The notes beneath the pieces are model-generated. The model was not told where the DNA came from, made no database searches, and saw nothing but the letters and a program-made list of their open reading frames with translations. A program made the translations under genes and the position numbers. A DNA stretch of 64,000 nucleotides from Lachnotalea glycerini (GTDB lineage Bacteria; Bacillota; Clostridia; Lachnospirales; Lachnospiraceae): assembly GCF_003201285.1 (NCBI RefSeq), contig NZ_QICS01000009.1:109745-173744 (forward strand), written 5' to 3'. This document shows, in pieces, positions 18,586-25,970 of this stretch (positions are counted from its first letter, which is position 1; each line of letters opens with the position of its first letter).

Positions 18586-18855
18586 TCAACCTCCAAAAAC
18601 ACCAATGAATAGATTGGTGTACTGTGTGCCGAAAATCAGCGTAAATGCAACAGCTTGAACAGCAGAAGCCGCGAAAGCAAGCCGCCACGGGTAAACAATA
18701 ACAATTTGTTTCAGCTTTTCGATGCAAGAAGCGTTTTCGTTCTCGCATTCCAGCATAATACGATTTAGCATAATTTCTTTTTGTGATTCTGTCGGCAACA
18801 AATTGTTTTCTAAAGCGTCAAATGCTTTTTTGAGTAAGCTATCTTTTTTATCCAT
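18586..18855 (-). CDS. Small single-TM protein, probable anti-sigma partner
   Basis: 89 residues: a charged N-terminal cytoplasmic part (MDKKDSLLKKAFDALE...) with a Cys pair (LECENENASC) and one C-terminal TM helix (about 56-82). The start overlaps the sigma-factor stop by one base. Position and topology match an anti-sigma factor, although no ZAS zinc motif is visible, so the role is inferred from context. Confidence 0.65.
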   Translation of the reverse strand: MDKKDSLLKKAFDALENNLLPTESQKEIMLNRIMLECENENASCIEKLKQIVIVYPWRLAFAASAVQAVAFTLIFGTQYTNLFIGVFGG

Positions 18856-19403
18856 TACAACATCCTCTTTTCTTCTATTTCTGCGTAGATCTTGATAAAT
18901 GTGTCTTTTGCCCTACGAAGTAAACTTTCAATTGCTTTGGGAGATTTTCCAAGGAGCAAGGCAATTTCCTTCGTGTTTTTTTCGTCCATATATTTCAATG
19001 TTAAAACAATTTCGTACTGTTTCGGCAATGCAGATAGACTAGCACGAACGGTTTCTTGCTCGAATGATTTTATTTGGTTTTCTTGTATATCTTGCCCTGT
19101 GTCTACTAACTGGTCGTCAAGTACAACGTCAATGCATACACTCTCAAACATAGAGCGGTACTGCTTGCGGTAAAAATCGTTTAGCCGGTTTTTTGCAATA
19201 CGAAATACCCATGTTCTTTCTGAAGACAAGCCCTTAAATCTCGATAGTCCCTTGTATACCTCAAGGAAGATTTCTTGCGTCAAATCCTCGGCAATTGATT
19301 TATTTGCTCCTGTACGCAGATAGACAAACTTATATACCTCGTCAACATGAGCTTGATATATCGATATGAACTTTTTGTCTCGCTCTGTTTTTCCAGTAAT
19401 CAT
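18855..19403 (-). CDS. ECF-type RNA polymerase sigma factor
   Basis: 182 residues with region 2 (VYKFVYLRTGANKSIAEDLTQEIFLEVYKG..TWVFRIAKNRLNDFYR) and region 4 (LSALPKQYEIVLTLKYMDEKNTKEIALLLGKSPKAIESLLRRAK). It directs transcription of its own regulon, which probably includes this operon. It is translationally coupled to the downstream membrane protein, as sigma/anti-sigma pairs are. Confidence 0.92.
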   Translation of the reverse strand: MITGKTERDKKFISIYQAHVDEVYKFVYLRTGANKSIAEDLTQEIFLEVYKGLSRFKGLSSERTWVFRIAKNRLNDFYRKQYRSMFESVCIDVVLDDQLVDTGQDIQENQIKSFEQETVRASLSALPKQYEIVLTLKYMDEKNTKEIALLLGKSPKAIESLLRRAKDTFIKIYAEIEEKRML

Positions 19404-19412
19404 GTCTTTACC

Positions 19413-19814
19413 TCACTTGATAGGAAGCTCCTTTGTAATCAGCACCGTATCTTTATAAAATACTTCAACCTTTAGGTTACCAGTAGCTACATTTTCGGCT
19501 TCCAACTCATAAACAAGTATATCCTGTCTATCGTTTTCTGTTGCTTTGGTTTCGGTCTTGATTTTAGTATCATTCAAATACCACTTGATAGTGTACTCCA
19601 TTCCCTTTGGACTTTCAACAATATGGACGCTGGCATAGGCCGGACTATCGGCAGTCAAGCTTTCGGGTTGCGTTGCGGCTTCCAAATCGACTTTCTCCGA
19701 ATAGCTTTCATTTGCAATGATACAGGTCTGAATCGTATTATCATTGCCACCACAGGATGCAAGAATAACCATAAGCAACATTGCTCCCAAAACAAGCGAT
19801 AGAATCTTTTTCAT
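19413..19814 (-). CDS. Small secreted lipoprotein
   Basis: 133 residues with a lipoprotein signal peptide (MKKILSLVLGAMLLMVILASCGG; lipobox LASC, Cys 21). The mature part is a small beta-rich domain (VHIVESPKGMEYTIKWYLNDTKI..LKVEVFYKDTV). It is encoded just before the ECF sigma gene (9-base gap), so it may be a sensor or target of that envelope-stress system. GGAGGT lies before the ATG. Confidence 0.85.
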   Translation of the reverse strand: MKKILSLVLGAMLLMVILASCGGNDNTIQTCIIANESYSEKVDLEAATQPESLTADSPAYASVHIVESPKGMEYTIKWYLNDTKIKTETKATENDRQDILVYELEAENVATGNLKVEVFYKDTVLITKELPIK

Positions 19815-19844
19815 AAAAGCACCTCCATTTCACCATAATTTTTC

Positions 19845-19872
19845 CAAACGACTTACACGCCTTTGTCGTTTG
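19845..19872 (-). promoter_or_regulatory. Inverted repeat, candidate ECF autoregulatory promoter
   Basis: CAAACGAC (19872-19865) and its exact complement GTCGTTTG (19852-19845) flank 12 bases, ending about 30 bases before the lipoprotein ATG. Read as a promoter, AAAC and CGTT are 17 bases apart, the AAC/CGT pattern of ECF sigma promoters. It could equally be an operator. Apart from this and the terminator at 20216, the stretch 19815-20261 holds nothing I can call a gene. Confidence 0.35.
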
Positions 19873-20215
19873 TAGTACATAGGTATTCATCTGTATAACC
19901 TCTCCCTTCCAAGCAAATGTTTTATGCTTCAAAAGGATAGTCGTAAAAGTGGTGAAAATCCCTCGCACTTTTTAAATTTTTTATTTTTGCGTTTGTAGTT
20001 TCGTGTTAGTCAAAAAGATTTTTGCATCTTTGGTTAATCGCAACACATAGCTGCATTGACTATGTCTCCATTTTAAGACGAAAAGGCGGCCTTTCTTCCA
20101 AATAAAAAGAATACGGCCGAACCTGCATAAGAATTCCTTGGCTTATCCCTTGCTCCACGTATTCCCATTGCACTTCTGATTTCCATCTGCTTTCCTCCTG
20201 AAATTGGACAAAAAC

Positions 20216-20247
20216 AAAGCCTTGAGACACCATACTCCCAAGGCTTT
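20216..20247 (-). terminator. Terminator of the Phd-RelE operon
   Basis: A nine-base perfect stem AAAGCCTTG/CAAGGCTTT (20216-20224 with 20239-20247) lies 15 bases after the toxin stop. The minus-strand product is followed by a T-run. Confidence 0.75.
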
Positions 20248-20261
20248 TTATAACCTGCTTA

Positions 20262-20567
20262 CTAATAAAACAATTTCGTATATTCAGTTTGCGTGTCTGC
20301 GATATGATAAACATAAACAGATGTTTCTATTATCTTAAAGATTATCACATGCTTATTACATATCACCATTCGGTATTCTCTTTCATTAAGCCATTTATCA
20401 GGTGTTAGGGAGCCAGAATCTTGGAAATCCTCTAAACGATCAACGGCATCTAAAATATGGTCACTGACTCTTAATGCCGTTTCTACATCAAACTGCACTG
20501 TATAATAGTCTTCAATTCCCTTCAAATCCTCCCAGGCAGATGGAAGAATTTCCACCTTATGCTTCAT
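20262..20567 (-). CDS. RelE/ParE-family toxin
   Basis: 101 residues with the family pattern: N-terminal ILPSAWEDLKGIEDYY, a variable middle, and a C-terminal strand block EYRMVICNKHVIIFKIIETSVYVYHIAD. RelE-type toxins cut mRNA on ribosomes and ParE types poison gyrase; the sequence alone does not decide. It overlaps the antitoxin gene by 11 bases, as expected for a type II toxin-antitoxin operon. Confidence 0.88.
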   Translation of the reverse strand: MKHKVEILPSAWEDLKGIEDYYTVQFDVETALRVSDHILDAVDRLEDFQDSGSLTPDKWLNEREYRMVICNKHVIIFKIIETSVYVYHIADTQTEYTKLFY

Positions 20568-20823
20568 TTAAACGCTCTCTTAATGCTTTTCTGGCTTCTG
20601 AAACACTCATGGTTTTTGCTCCGCTAAGACGCTCCTGCTCTGCCTGCAGCACCCTCGACCGGAGTTCTAAAATCTGCTCCCGTTTTTCAAAGGCTTCAAT
20701 GCTCATCAGCACCATATCACCTTCACCATTTTTAGTTATATAAATAGGTTCTTTTGTCTCTTTTGCAAGATTGGAAATCGTTGTATAGTCATTTCTCAAT
20801 GCCGCTGATGCTTTAATAATCAT
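20557..20823 (-). CDS. Phd/YefM-family antitoxin
   Basis: About 88 residues beginning MIIKASAALRNDYTTISNLA with the typical EPIYITKNGEGDMVLMSIEAFEKRE motif. The C-terminal tail (LSGAKTMSVSEARKALRERL) should wrap the toxin. The start is taken at 20823; a GTG at 20832 is also in frame. It represses its own promoter together with the toxin, consistent with the palindrome just upstream. Confidence 0.88.
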   Translation of the reverse strand: MIIKASAALRNDYTTISNLAKETKEPIYITKNGEGDMVLMSIEAFEKREQILELRSRVLQAEQERLSGAKTMSVSEARKALRERLNEA

Positions 20824-20840
20824 ACCCTGCACTTCCCTTC

Positions 20841-20858
20841 ATATCATTATTATGATAT
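20841..20858 (-). promoter_or_regulatory. Palindromic operator of the toxin-antitoxin operon
   Basis: ATATCAT-TATT-ATGATAT (20841-20858) is a perfect seven-base inverted repeat 18 bases before the antitoxin start, where Phd/YefM proteins bind for autoregulation. Confidence 0.6.
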
Positions 20859-21083
20859 TATTATAACTCTTTTTTTCTATAAAGTAAATAGACTTCTAAC
20901 TCTATTCTGTGCAGATTACTTCTTTAAAATACTAAAATCCCTCTGTCATCATACACACTACCTTCGTTATTTCCTATTCCCTTCATGGCAAAATTATATT
21001 TTTTATTACGGGTGAGGTAAAAATCTTACCCCATTTGATGCCATATCAGAAGGTATTCCCACAGCTTTTATATTTTCTCATTC

Positions 21084-21971
21084 TCAAACCTCCTTGATCA
21101 AATCAAGCACCTCCCTAATATCCTTTGCAATCAGGCTATGCATGGTGTCCTTGTACCGCAAATAATTTATTTCATATACAGCCTTTTTCACGGTTTCCCT
21201 TAAGTCCGGTTTGTATCTTACAACATCTGATAATGCTGCAAGAGCCTGCCTTACTGCAGTCGGCTTTTCATCATTCAGAATATGCAGGGCAGCATCTATG
21301 TTTTCATCGAGAATATTATTCCTATCCCACTTGGCCTGCTTGCAAAAAAGCCGGAAACCACGAACCCGAACCACATATTTGTCACTTCTTATCATGTTTA
21401 CAAATTTCTCTATATGAGCATATACAGACCCTGTTTCATCTGATATTCGCTCCAGTTCCTGTAAGGCTTTATATGCTATTGAAGTATCTTTATATTCAAG
21501 CATTGTAATAAGTGATGCAATATCGTATGTATTCTTTTTATATATCATCGGGATGTATCTTATACCATCTGTAACCTGTTCCGGAGCAGTATCCTCAAAG
21601 CCTAAATGATGATAGACTTCTTGGGCATATGGTGAAGAATTAACAGTTAGCTCATCCGCTGTGCTTTGTTCAAGCACGGTCTGAAACAATCTCTTTCCTA
21701 TTCCCTTTCGATGGTACTGTCCGTCAACAAAAAATAATGCTATGTGGCTGCCGTTATTTCTCATTGCTATAACACCCACAATTTTATTATTTTCATAAGC
21801 ACCATGCATTGTAATGCTTTCCATATAGTCTTTGTTATATACTGCTGTCCTTTTAAATGTTTCAACACCTTCATCAGAATAATCAGGAGCCTCATATTTC
21901 ATAAATACCCTTATAACAAGTTCCAATGCCTCTTCCTTTTTGTTTTCGCCAATTTTTTTAACGACCACCAC
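21084..21971 (-). CDS. GNAT acetyltransferase fused to a HEAT-like helical domain
   Basis: About 295 residues. Residues 1-150 are a GNAT fold with the acetyl-CoA loop YHRKGIGKRLFQTVLEQ and the beta-6/7 strand pair ending YHHLGFED. From about 155 on, alpha-helical repeats (LITMLEYKDTSIAYKALQELERISDE..FVNMIRSDKYVVRVRGFRLFCKQAKWD) match the free-standing clostridial proteins often labelled SufBD-like HEAT. The start is moved to the GTG at 21971 because GGAGG lies five bases upstream; the 21983 start would include it. The helical half may bring a protein or nucleic-acid substrate. Confidence 0.8.
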   Translation of the reverse strand: MVVVKKIGENKKEEALELVIRVFMKYEAPDYSDEGVETFKRTAVYNKDYMESITMHGAYENNKIVGVIAMRNNGSHIALFFVDGQYHRKGIGKRLFQTVLEQSTADELTVNSSPYAQEVYHHLGFEDTAPEQVTDGIRYIPMIYKKNTYDIASLITMLEYKDTSIAYKALQELERISDETGSVYAHIEKFVNMIRSDKYVVRVRGFRLFCKQAKWDRNNILDENIDAALHILNDEKPTAVRQALAALSDVVRYKPDLRETVKKAVYEINYLRYKDTMHSLIAKDIREVLDLIKEV

Positions 21972-22217
21972 GCATACCTCCAATTAAAATGTATTGTCCT
22001 TTAGATACGGTGCAAGTGCTTCTTATAAATCTTTCTTCTGGAAAATTATCCACCACCCCAATCTCGCTATTTTTTTGTTATCAATGACTAGCTACATGGC
22101 CAGGATTTATTCCGTTTTCACTTTTATCTTCCTTACCCCACTTCAAAACATATTTTAGTCTGCGCAAACAAAAATAGCACAGCTACATATGATCCTAAAA
22201 TTCCTGAACCCTTTGAT

Positions 22218-22262
22218 TTACTGAGGTTTCCGCTCCAGCAACACCACTGTCTCCACATGCGG
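22218..22262 (-). pseudogene. RumA-type methyltransferase 3'-end fragment
   Basis: In one minus-strand frame this stretch reads SPHVETVVLLERKPQ and stops. HVETVVLL is the signature C-terminus of RumA/RlmCD 23S rRNA uracil methyltransferases, yet no methyltransferase precedes it; directly upstream lies repeat R1 and the HNH gene. It looks like the displaced 3' end of a rum gene left by an integrated element. Confidence 0.55.
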
Positions 22263-22275
22263 TGAAATGGAAGTA

Positions 22276-22336
22276 TTATACTACATGGCGAAAGTATTTC
22301 ACTGTCTTAAGGGGTGGGGTAAAAATTTACCCCGTC
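22276..22336. repeat. Dispersed repeat copy R1
   Basis: It shares TTATACTACATGGC, then GCGAAA..., GTCTTAA and GGTAAAAATTTACCCCGTC-like blocks with R2 (25886-25960). It contains a hairpin GGGGTAAA-AA-TTTACCCC. A shorter relative of the last block (GTGAGGTAAAAATCTTACCCC) occurs at 21011-21032. R1 lies between the HNH gene stop and the rum fragment. The rest of 21984-22362 shows no gene. Confidence 0.5.
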
Positions 22337-22362
22337 TTAGGGTTCTACCCCTACGCACATTT

Positions 22363-23175
22363 CTACCAACGATATTCTCTTCTTGGAAAACGCAAGCCAT
22401 TAACCCCAACTTCTTCACAAACAGATGAAAGTATTTTCAAAATTTCTTCACGAGTATAATCAAACCATTCTTCTAATTCTCTATCATAAAAACAATACAT
22501 TACTTCAAAATCACCATATGTAGTATATGCTTTTTCAGCTTTTGCAAGCTTCAACCTTCTCCTCAAGGCTACCAGCATATCACAAATTGTTTCAAACTTT
22601 TCTCTCCATTTTTCATTGGAAATTGCCGATTTTCCTTCTGAATTTTTCAAAATACTTCCATCTCTCGTTCTAAGCACTCCTGTATTTAATGCAACTATCG
22701 TATCCTCAATAGCTTTATCAAAGTCTTCCATTCTACCTTCTTGGCAAATTCTGTCCTTAAAGGCCGGACGGTCAAAACATTGAACAAAAAATTTTACTAA
22801 TTCTTTGTCTGAGATATATTCTGATGTCGATCTCTCCTCTAAATCAAGCACCGCCATTTGTTCTGATATTTCTTTCCATTTTTTCAACTTAGTTACCGTA
22901 TATCTTTTTACATCGGAATCAATAAGTTTAGAACAGGATTGGCATAACCATATTCCATTCTCATAAGATTTTCGTTCCCCAGATGTCATATTTTCATCAA
23001 ATCTAGGACCACCTTTTGAGGCAGCAGAAATATGGGCGGCTACTCCTATATTAACTATATCTGTTTTTTCAATGCCCCCTCCACAAGTTGCCTTTCTGCA
23101 ATTAGGATTACTACATTTCCAACCAACTCTATTTGCCAATAAATCTTTTGTATTCTGCGAAAAATCATCTCTCAT
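22363..23175 (-). CDS. HNH-nuclease-domain protein
   Basis: 270 residues. The N-terminal about 110 form an HNH/zinc fold: CSNPNCRKAT (CxxxxC), GVAAHISAASKGGPRFD, then NGIWLCQSC and LIDSD. This type of HNH domain recurs in bacterial defence genes. The C-terminal part (about 115-270) is helical and not recognised. It is preceded by the two-TM gene with a 21-base gap on the same strand, so both are likely co-transcribed. GAGGTATG precedes the ATG. Confidence 0.75.
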   Translation of the reverse strand: MRDDFSQNTKDLLANRVGWKCSNPNCRKATCGGGIEKTDIVNIGVAAHISAASKGGPRFDENMTSGERKSYENGIWLCQSCSKLIDSDVKRYTVTKLKKWKEISEQMAVLDLEERSTSEYISDKELVKFFVQCFDRPAFKDRICQEGRMEDFDKAIEDTIVALNTGVLRTRDGSILKNSEGKSAISNEKWREKFETICDMLVALRRRLKLAKAEKAYTTYGDFEVMYCFYDRELEEWFDYTREEILKILSSVCEEVGVNGLRFPRREYRW

Positions 23176-23196
23176 ACATTCATACCTCGTATAATA

Positions 23197-24048
23197 TTAT
23201 TCTCTCATTATTCCATTCGTTTCTAATCTTGTACTTATAACATCTTCGCCAGTATCATAGAACTCTATATACACTTCCATAGAAAATTTTTCCCCAATCA
23301 CATTTTCCATTGAATATTCAAAATTTATTGTATTCAATTCGCCTTTCTTAACCTTTTCATGCATATTTATTTTTGTAGCATACACTACATACATTAATTT
23401 ACCTGGTTCAATATCACATGGATAATATACCCAAAATCCCATTCCATGTTTACTATTTATTTTCAAATTCTTACAATTAAAATTTCTTATAGTTTTTTCT
23501 CCCTCATTTTTCAAAACATATGTAAATGTATAATACTTATCAAATATTTCATTTAGTAGTCTGTCACTAGAGTTAAAATCATCTTCTTTTTTAATTGTAA
23601 TTTGAAATCCATTATCCATATTAAAATTTTCTTCTAAATTCTCTCCACTTATATTCCAATAATAATGTTTTTGTTCGGATAATTGAGGATAGTATTTTGC
23701 TTTTTCAATTTTAGTGTTAATTTCTATCAGTTCAACATTTCTTTTGTTTAATTCTTTGATTTCTGCTTGCAATTCTATAAATCGTTTTTCTGATTCATCA
23801 GATAGCTTTTTATACCTCTTATTTTGATACAAAGCGATTATTCCTAATAGCACTGTTCCTACAGCCCCTAAGTATGAAGCAATAAACCCAAACCAAACCT
23901 CTCTAGAAAATTTTATTTGGGTATTAAAAGGTATATGTTTAGCATCAAATAAAATATCTTCGATAATAAATGGCATACCTACTAATATTGTTCCAATGAT
24001 GCATATTATCATTATCCATTTAACAATACTAATAATCTTGTATTTCAA
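23197..24048 (-). CDS. Two-TM protein with coiled coil and C-terminal beta domain
   Basis: 283 residues starting with TTG behind GAAGGAGG. TM1 about 9-30, TM2 about 52-73 (FGFIASYLGAVGTVLLGIIA), a coiled coil about 78-115 (KLSDESEKRFIELQAEIKEL), then a cytoplasmic domain of about 160 residues rich in strands. The WFGFIASYLGAVGT-type helix pair is frequent in uncharacterised membrane proteins of accessory islands. It sits directly upstream of the HNH gene. Function unknown; a membrane-bound sensor or effector is possible. Confidence 0.65.
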   Translation of the reverse strand: MKYKIISIVKWIMIICIIGTILVGMPFIIEDILFDAKHIPFNTQIKFSREVWFGFIASYLGAVGTVLLGIIALYQNKRYKKLSDESEKRFIELQAEIKELNKRNVELIEINTKIEKAKYYPQLSEQKHYYWNISGENLEENFNMDNGFQITIKKEDDFNSSDRLLNEIFDKYYTFTYVLKNEGEKTIRNFNCKNLKINSKHGMGFWVYYPCDIEPGKLMYVVYATKINMHEKVKKGELNTINFEYSMENVIGEKFSMEVYIEFYDTGEDVISTRLETNGIMRE

Positions 24049-24317
24049 GTTCTCCTCCTTCCTGCTGGTACCACTTTTGTCAAAAGGTGCACCTTTCTTT
24101 TACCCCACATATCCATGAAAACAATTTTCCACTCTAAGGGAACTGATAAGTACACCCCATTAGCTACAATAACCGCCACCCCTTTATTTACCGCTTTTTA
24201 CGACTTAGAAGGTAAACCATCTAAACATTTGTTGAGGAAGTAATAATAATGTGAGGAAGGTATAATTAAACCTTAGCAATCATTACAATACAGCTAAACC
24301 AACATGCTTCTGCCTAT

Positions 24318-25634
24318 TCAAGACAATTTATTACGTCTCTTCAGTTCTTGCTGTATCTCATATGAGTTCAACCTTTTCTTTCCACCTTCTGTTTTTATGT
24401 ATACTTCATCTTTGGAAGTTGAAACTAAATCCCATATTTGGAAAGGTTCGATAATAATCTCTACTATATAAAATCCTGGAATAATATATCCATTTTCAAT
24501 AATATCTTCAAAAATAATTTGCACTAAATCTTGGCTTATATATGGTCGCATTTGACCAATTCGTTCTGCTAATTTTCTAATAATCGTATCTTTATCTACT
24601 TTTGATAACTCTACTCCAATTACAATTCCACAATCACTGATTCCCCATTTTATAGTCCCACTTCCTGTAACCCAACTATTCAAAAACGCATTAATATATA
24701 TTTCGGAAACATCTATAATAGTATTACAAGGGTTATTTCCTTTGATCTCTTTATACTCTATATTCCTATTTTCTATATCTTCTATCTCCATTCCCCTTTT
24801 ATACTTTATAAATGGTTTTGATATAATCGGCTTATTATTGTTGTCACTAAACAATTTTTTCTTTACTTCATGATTGAAAAATCGGTTGTATTGAAAATTC
24901 GGTTGTTCATAATCATTGTTAGATTTCTCTGGAGTTAAATCTATCATTTCGCAATCTAATAATTTACTGCTGCTACTAAAATGCGAGGTAAGAACAAACT
25001 GAATATTAGTAATTTTTTTCATAACTCTTACAATACTTTCGATTGTACACATATCAAGATACCCAAAAAGATCGTCAACTAGCAATACACTGTCTGAAGG
25101 CACATACGATAACACACTTAATATTCCAAAATATATTTGCTGCCCAATAGACATGTAACGAAAGCTTTTATCGTTTTCAAGAAGTTCGATTAGTACACTA
25201 TCAACAATGGTATCCTCTATCTTCAACCTGCCAAAAAAATCTATTGCAGATTTTACTTTTTCATCTGACAGCCAGAATTTATCTCTCAATGATTCAGCGC
25301 TAAGTAGAAATACCTTTTCTTTTTTTATTTTTACTAATCTATTCATCTCTTGAAAAGACTTCACTTCTATAATTGATTTTCCACAATGATAACGTTTTTT
25401 TATACGATTCGTTTTATCCTCATCTTGTATTGTTATTTCTATAATAGCGTCATTATCATTATCTTTATAGTTTAAAATCTCGCTCTCTTGAAACATAGAA
25501 TAAATGGCGGCTAAAACGGTTGTTTTTCCACTTCCATTCTTTCCCTGAATCACATTTATTTTATCAAAAGCAAATTCCAAATCTAATTTACTAATAAAAC
25601 CTAAATTTTTAATGCTTACACTCTTGATCTTCAC
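24318..25634 (-). CDS. AAA/ABC-type ATPase fused to a Schlafen AlbA_2 domain
   Basis: 438 residues. The N-terminal ATPase (1-about 235) is SMC/RecF-like but compact: Walker A GKNGSGKTT (31-39), a signature-like MSIGQQ (161-166), Walker B VLLVDD (183-188) and the switch LTSH (215-218), with no long coiled coil. Residues about 290-430 are an AlbA_2/Schlafen domain: IEYKEIKGNNPCNTI, YINAFLNSWVTGSGTIKWGI, GIVIGVELSKVDKDTI. AlbA_2 domains bind or cut RNA/DNA. The start is a GTG behind GGAGGGG. It belongs to the same-strand kinase-ATPase-TM-HNH cluster. I do not know a described system with this fusion. Confidence 0.8.
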   Translation of the reverse strand: MKIKSVSIKNLGFISKLDLEFAFDKINVIQGKNGSGKTTVLAAIYSMFQESEILNYKDNDNDAIIEITIQDEDKTNRIKKRYHCGKSIIEVKSFQEMNRLVKIKKEKVFLLSAESLRDKFWLSDEKVKSAIDFFGRLKIEDTIVDSVLIELLENDKSFRYMSIGQQIYFGILSVLSYVPSDSVLLVDDLFGYLDMCTIESIVRVMKKITNIQFVLTSHFSSSSKLLDCEMIDLTPEKSNNDYEQPNFQYNRFFNHEVKKKLFSDNNNKPIISKPFIKYKRGMEIEDIENRNIEYKEIKGNNPCNTIIDVSEIYINAFLNSWVTGSGTIKWGISDCGIVIGVELSKVDKDTIIRKLAERIGQMRPYISQDLVQIIFEDIIENGYIIPGFYIVEIIIEPFQIWDLVSTSKDEVYIKTEGGKKRLNSYEIQQELKRRNKLS

Positions 25635-25885
25635 ATTACCCCTCCTTTGTTATGTATTTTAGAATGCTAGCCGAGCAAGGATCCCCATCTAAAATAATAT
25701 GCTCTTTAGACAACGACTCGGTAATACTATCTCTTCTTTTTTATTTACTGTAGCTGTGTTAAGACATATTGTATTTAAGAAATGTGATTTTACTTTCTAT
25801 GGCATTCCCTTTCCCTATTGTATAAATAAAATAATCAATTTTTTCTAAAAGGCAGCACATTTCACAATTCGATGAACGTAACTTC

Positions 25886-25960
25886 TTATACTACATGGCA
25901 AAACTCTGACTTTTTGCGAAAATGTTTATATGTCTTAAAATTGGTAAAATTTACTCTGTC
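25886..25960. repeat. Dispersed repeat copy R2
   Basis: It shares 14 identical bases (TTATACTACATGGC) and the following GCGAAA, GTCTTAA and GGTAAAATTTAC blocks with R1, with a small insertion in between. Both copies lie just beyond the 3' end of a minus-strand gene (kinase here, HNH at R1), so they may mark cassette or element boundaries. No gene seen in the rest of 25635-25970. Confidence 0.5.
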
Positions 25961-25970
25961 AAAATACGTA

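Noticed and set aside
18892-19173. Plus-strand frame opposite the ECF sigma gene
   Set aside because: It is antisense to a well-supported gene, without ribosome site.
20060-20314. 84-codon minus-strand frame behind the RelE gene
   Set aside because: It overlaps the toxin gene and its terminator hairpin, has no ribosome site and an unlikely composition.
24049-24317. Short frame starting MDMWGKRKVHLL upstream of the two-TM gene
   Set aside because: It runs into the ribosome site of the next gene, has no clear start signal, and could be chance.
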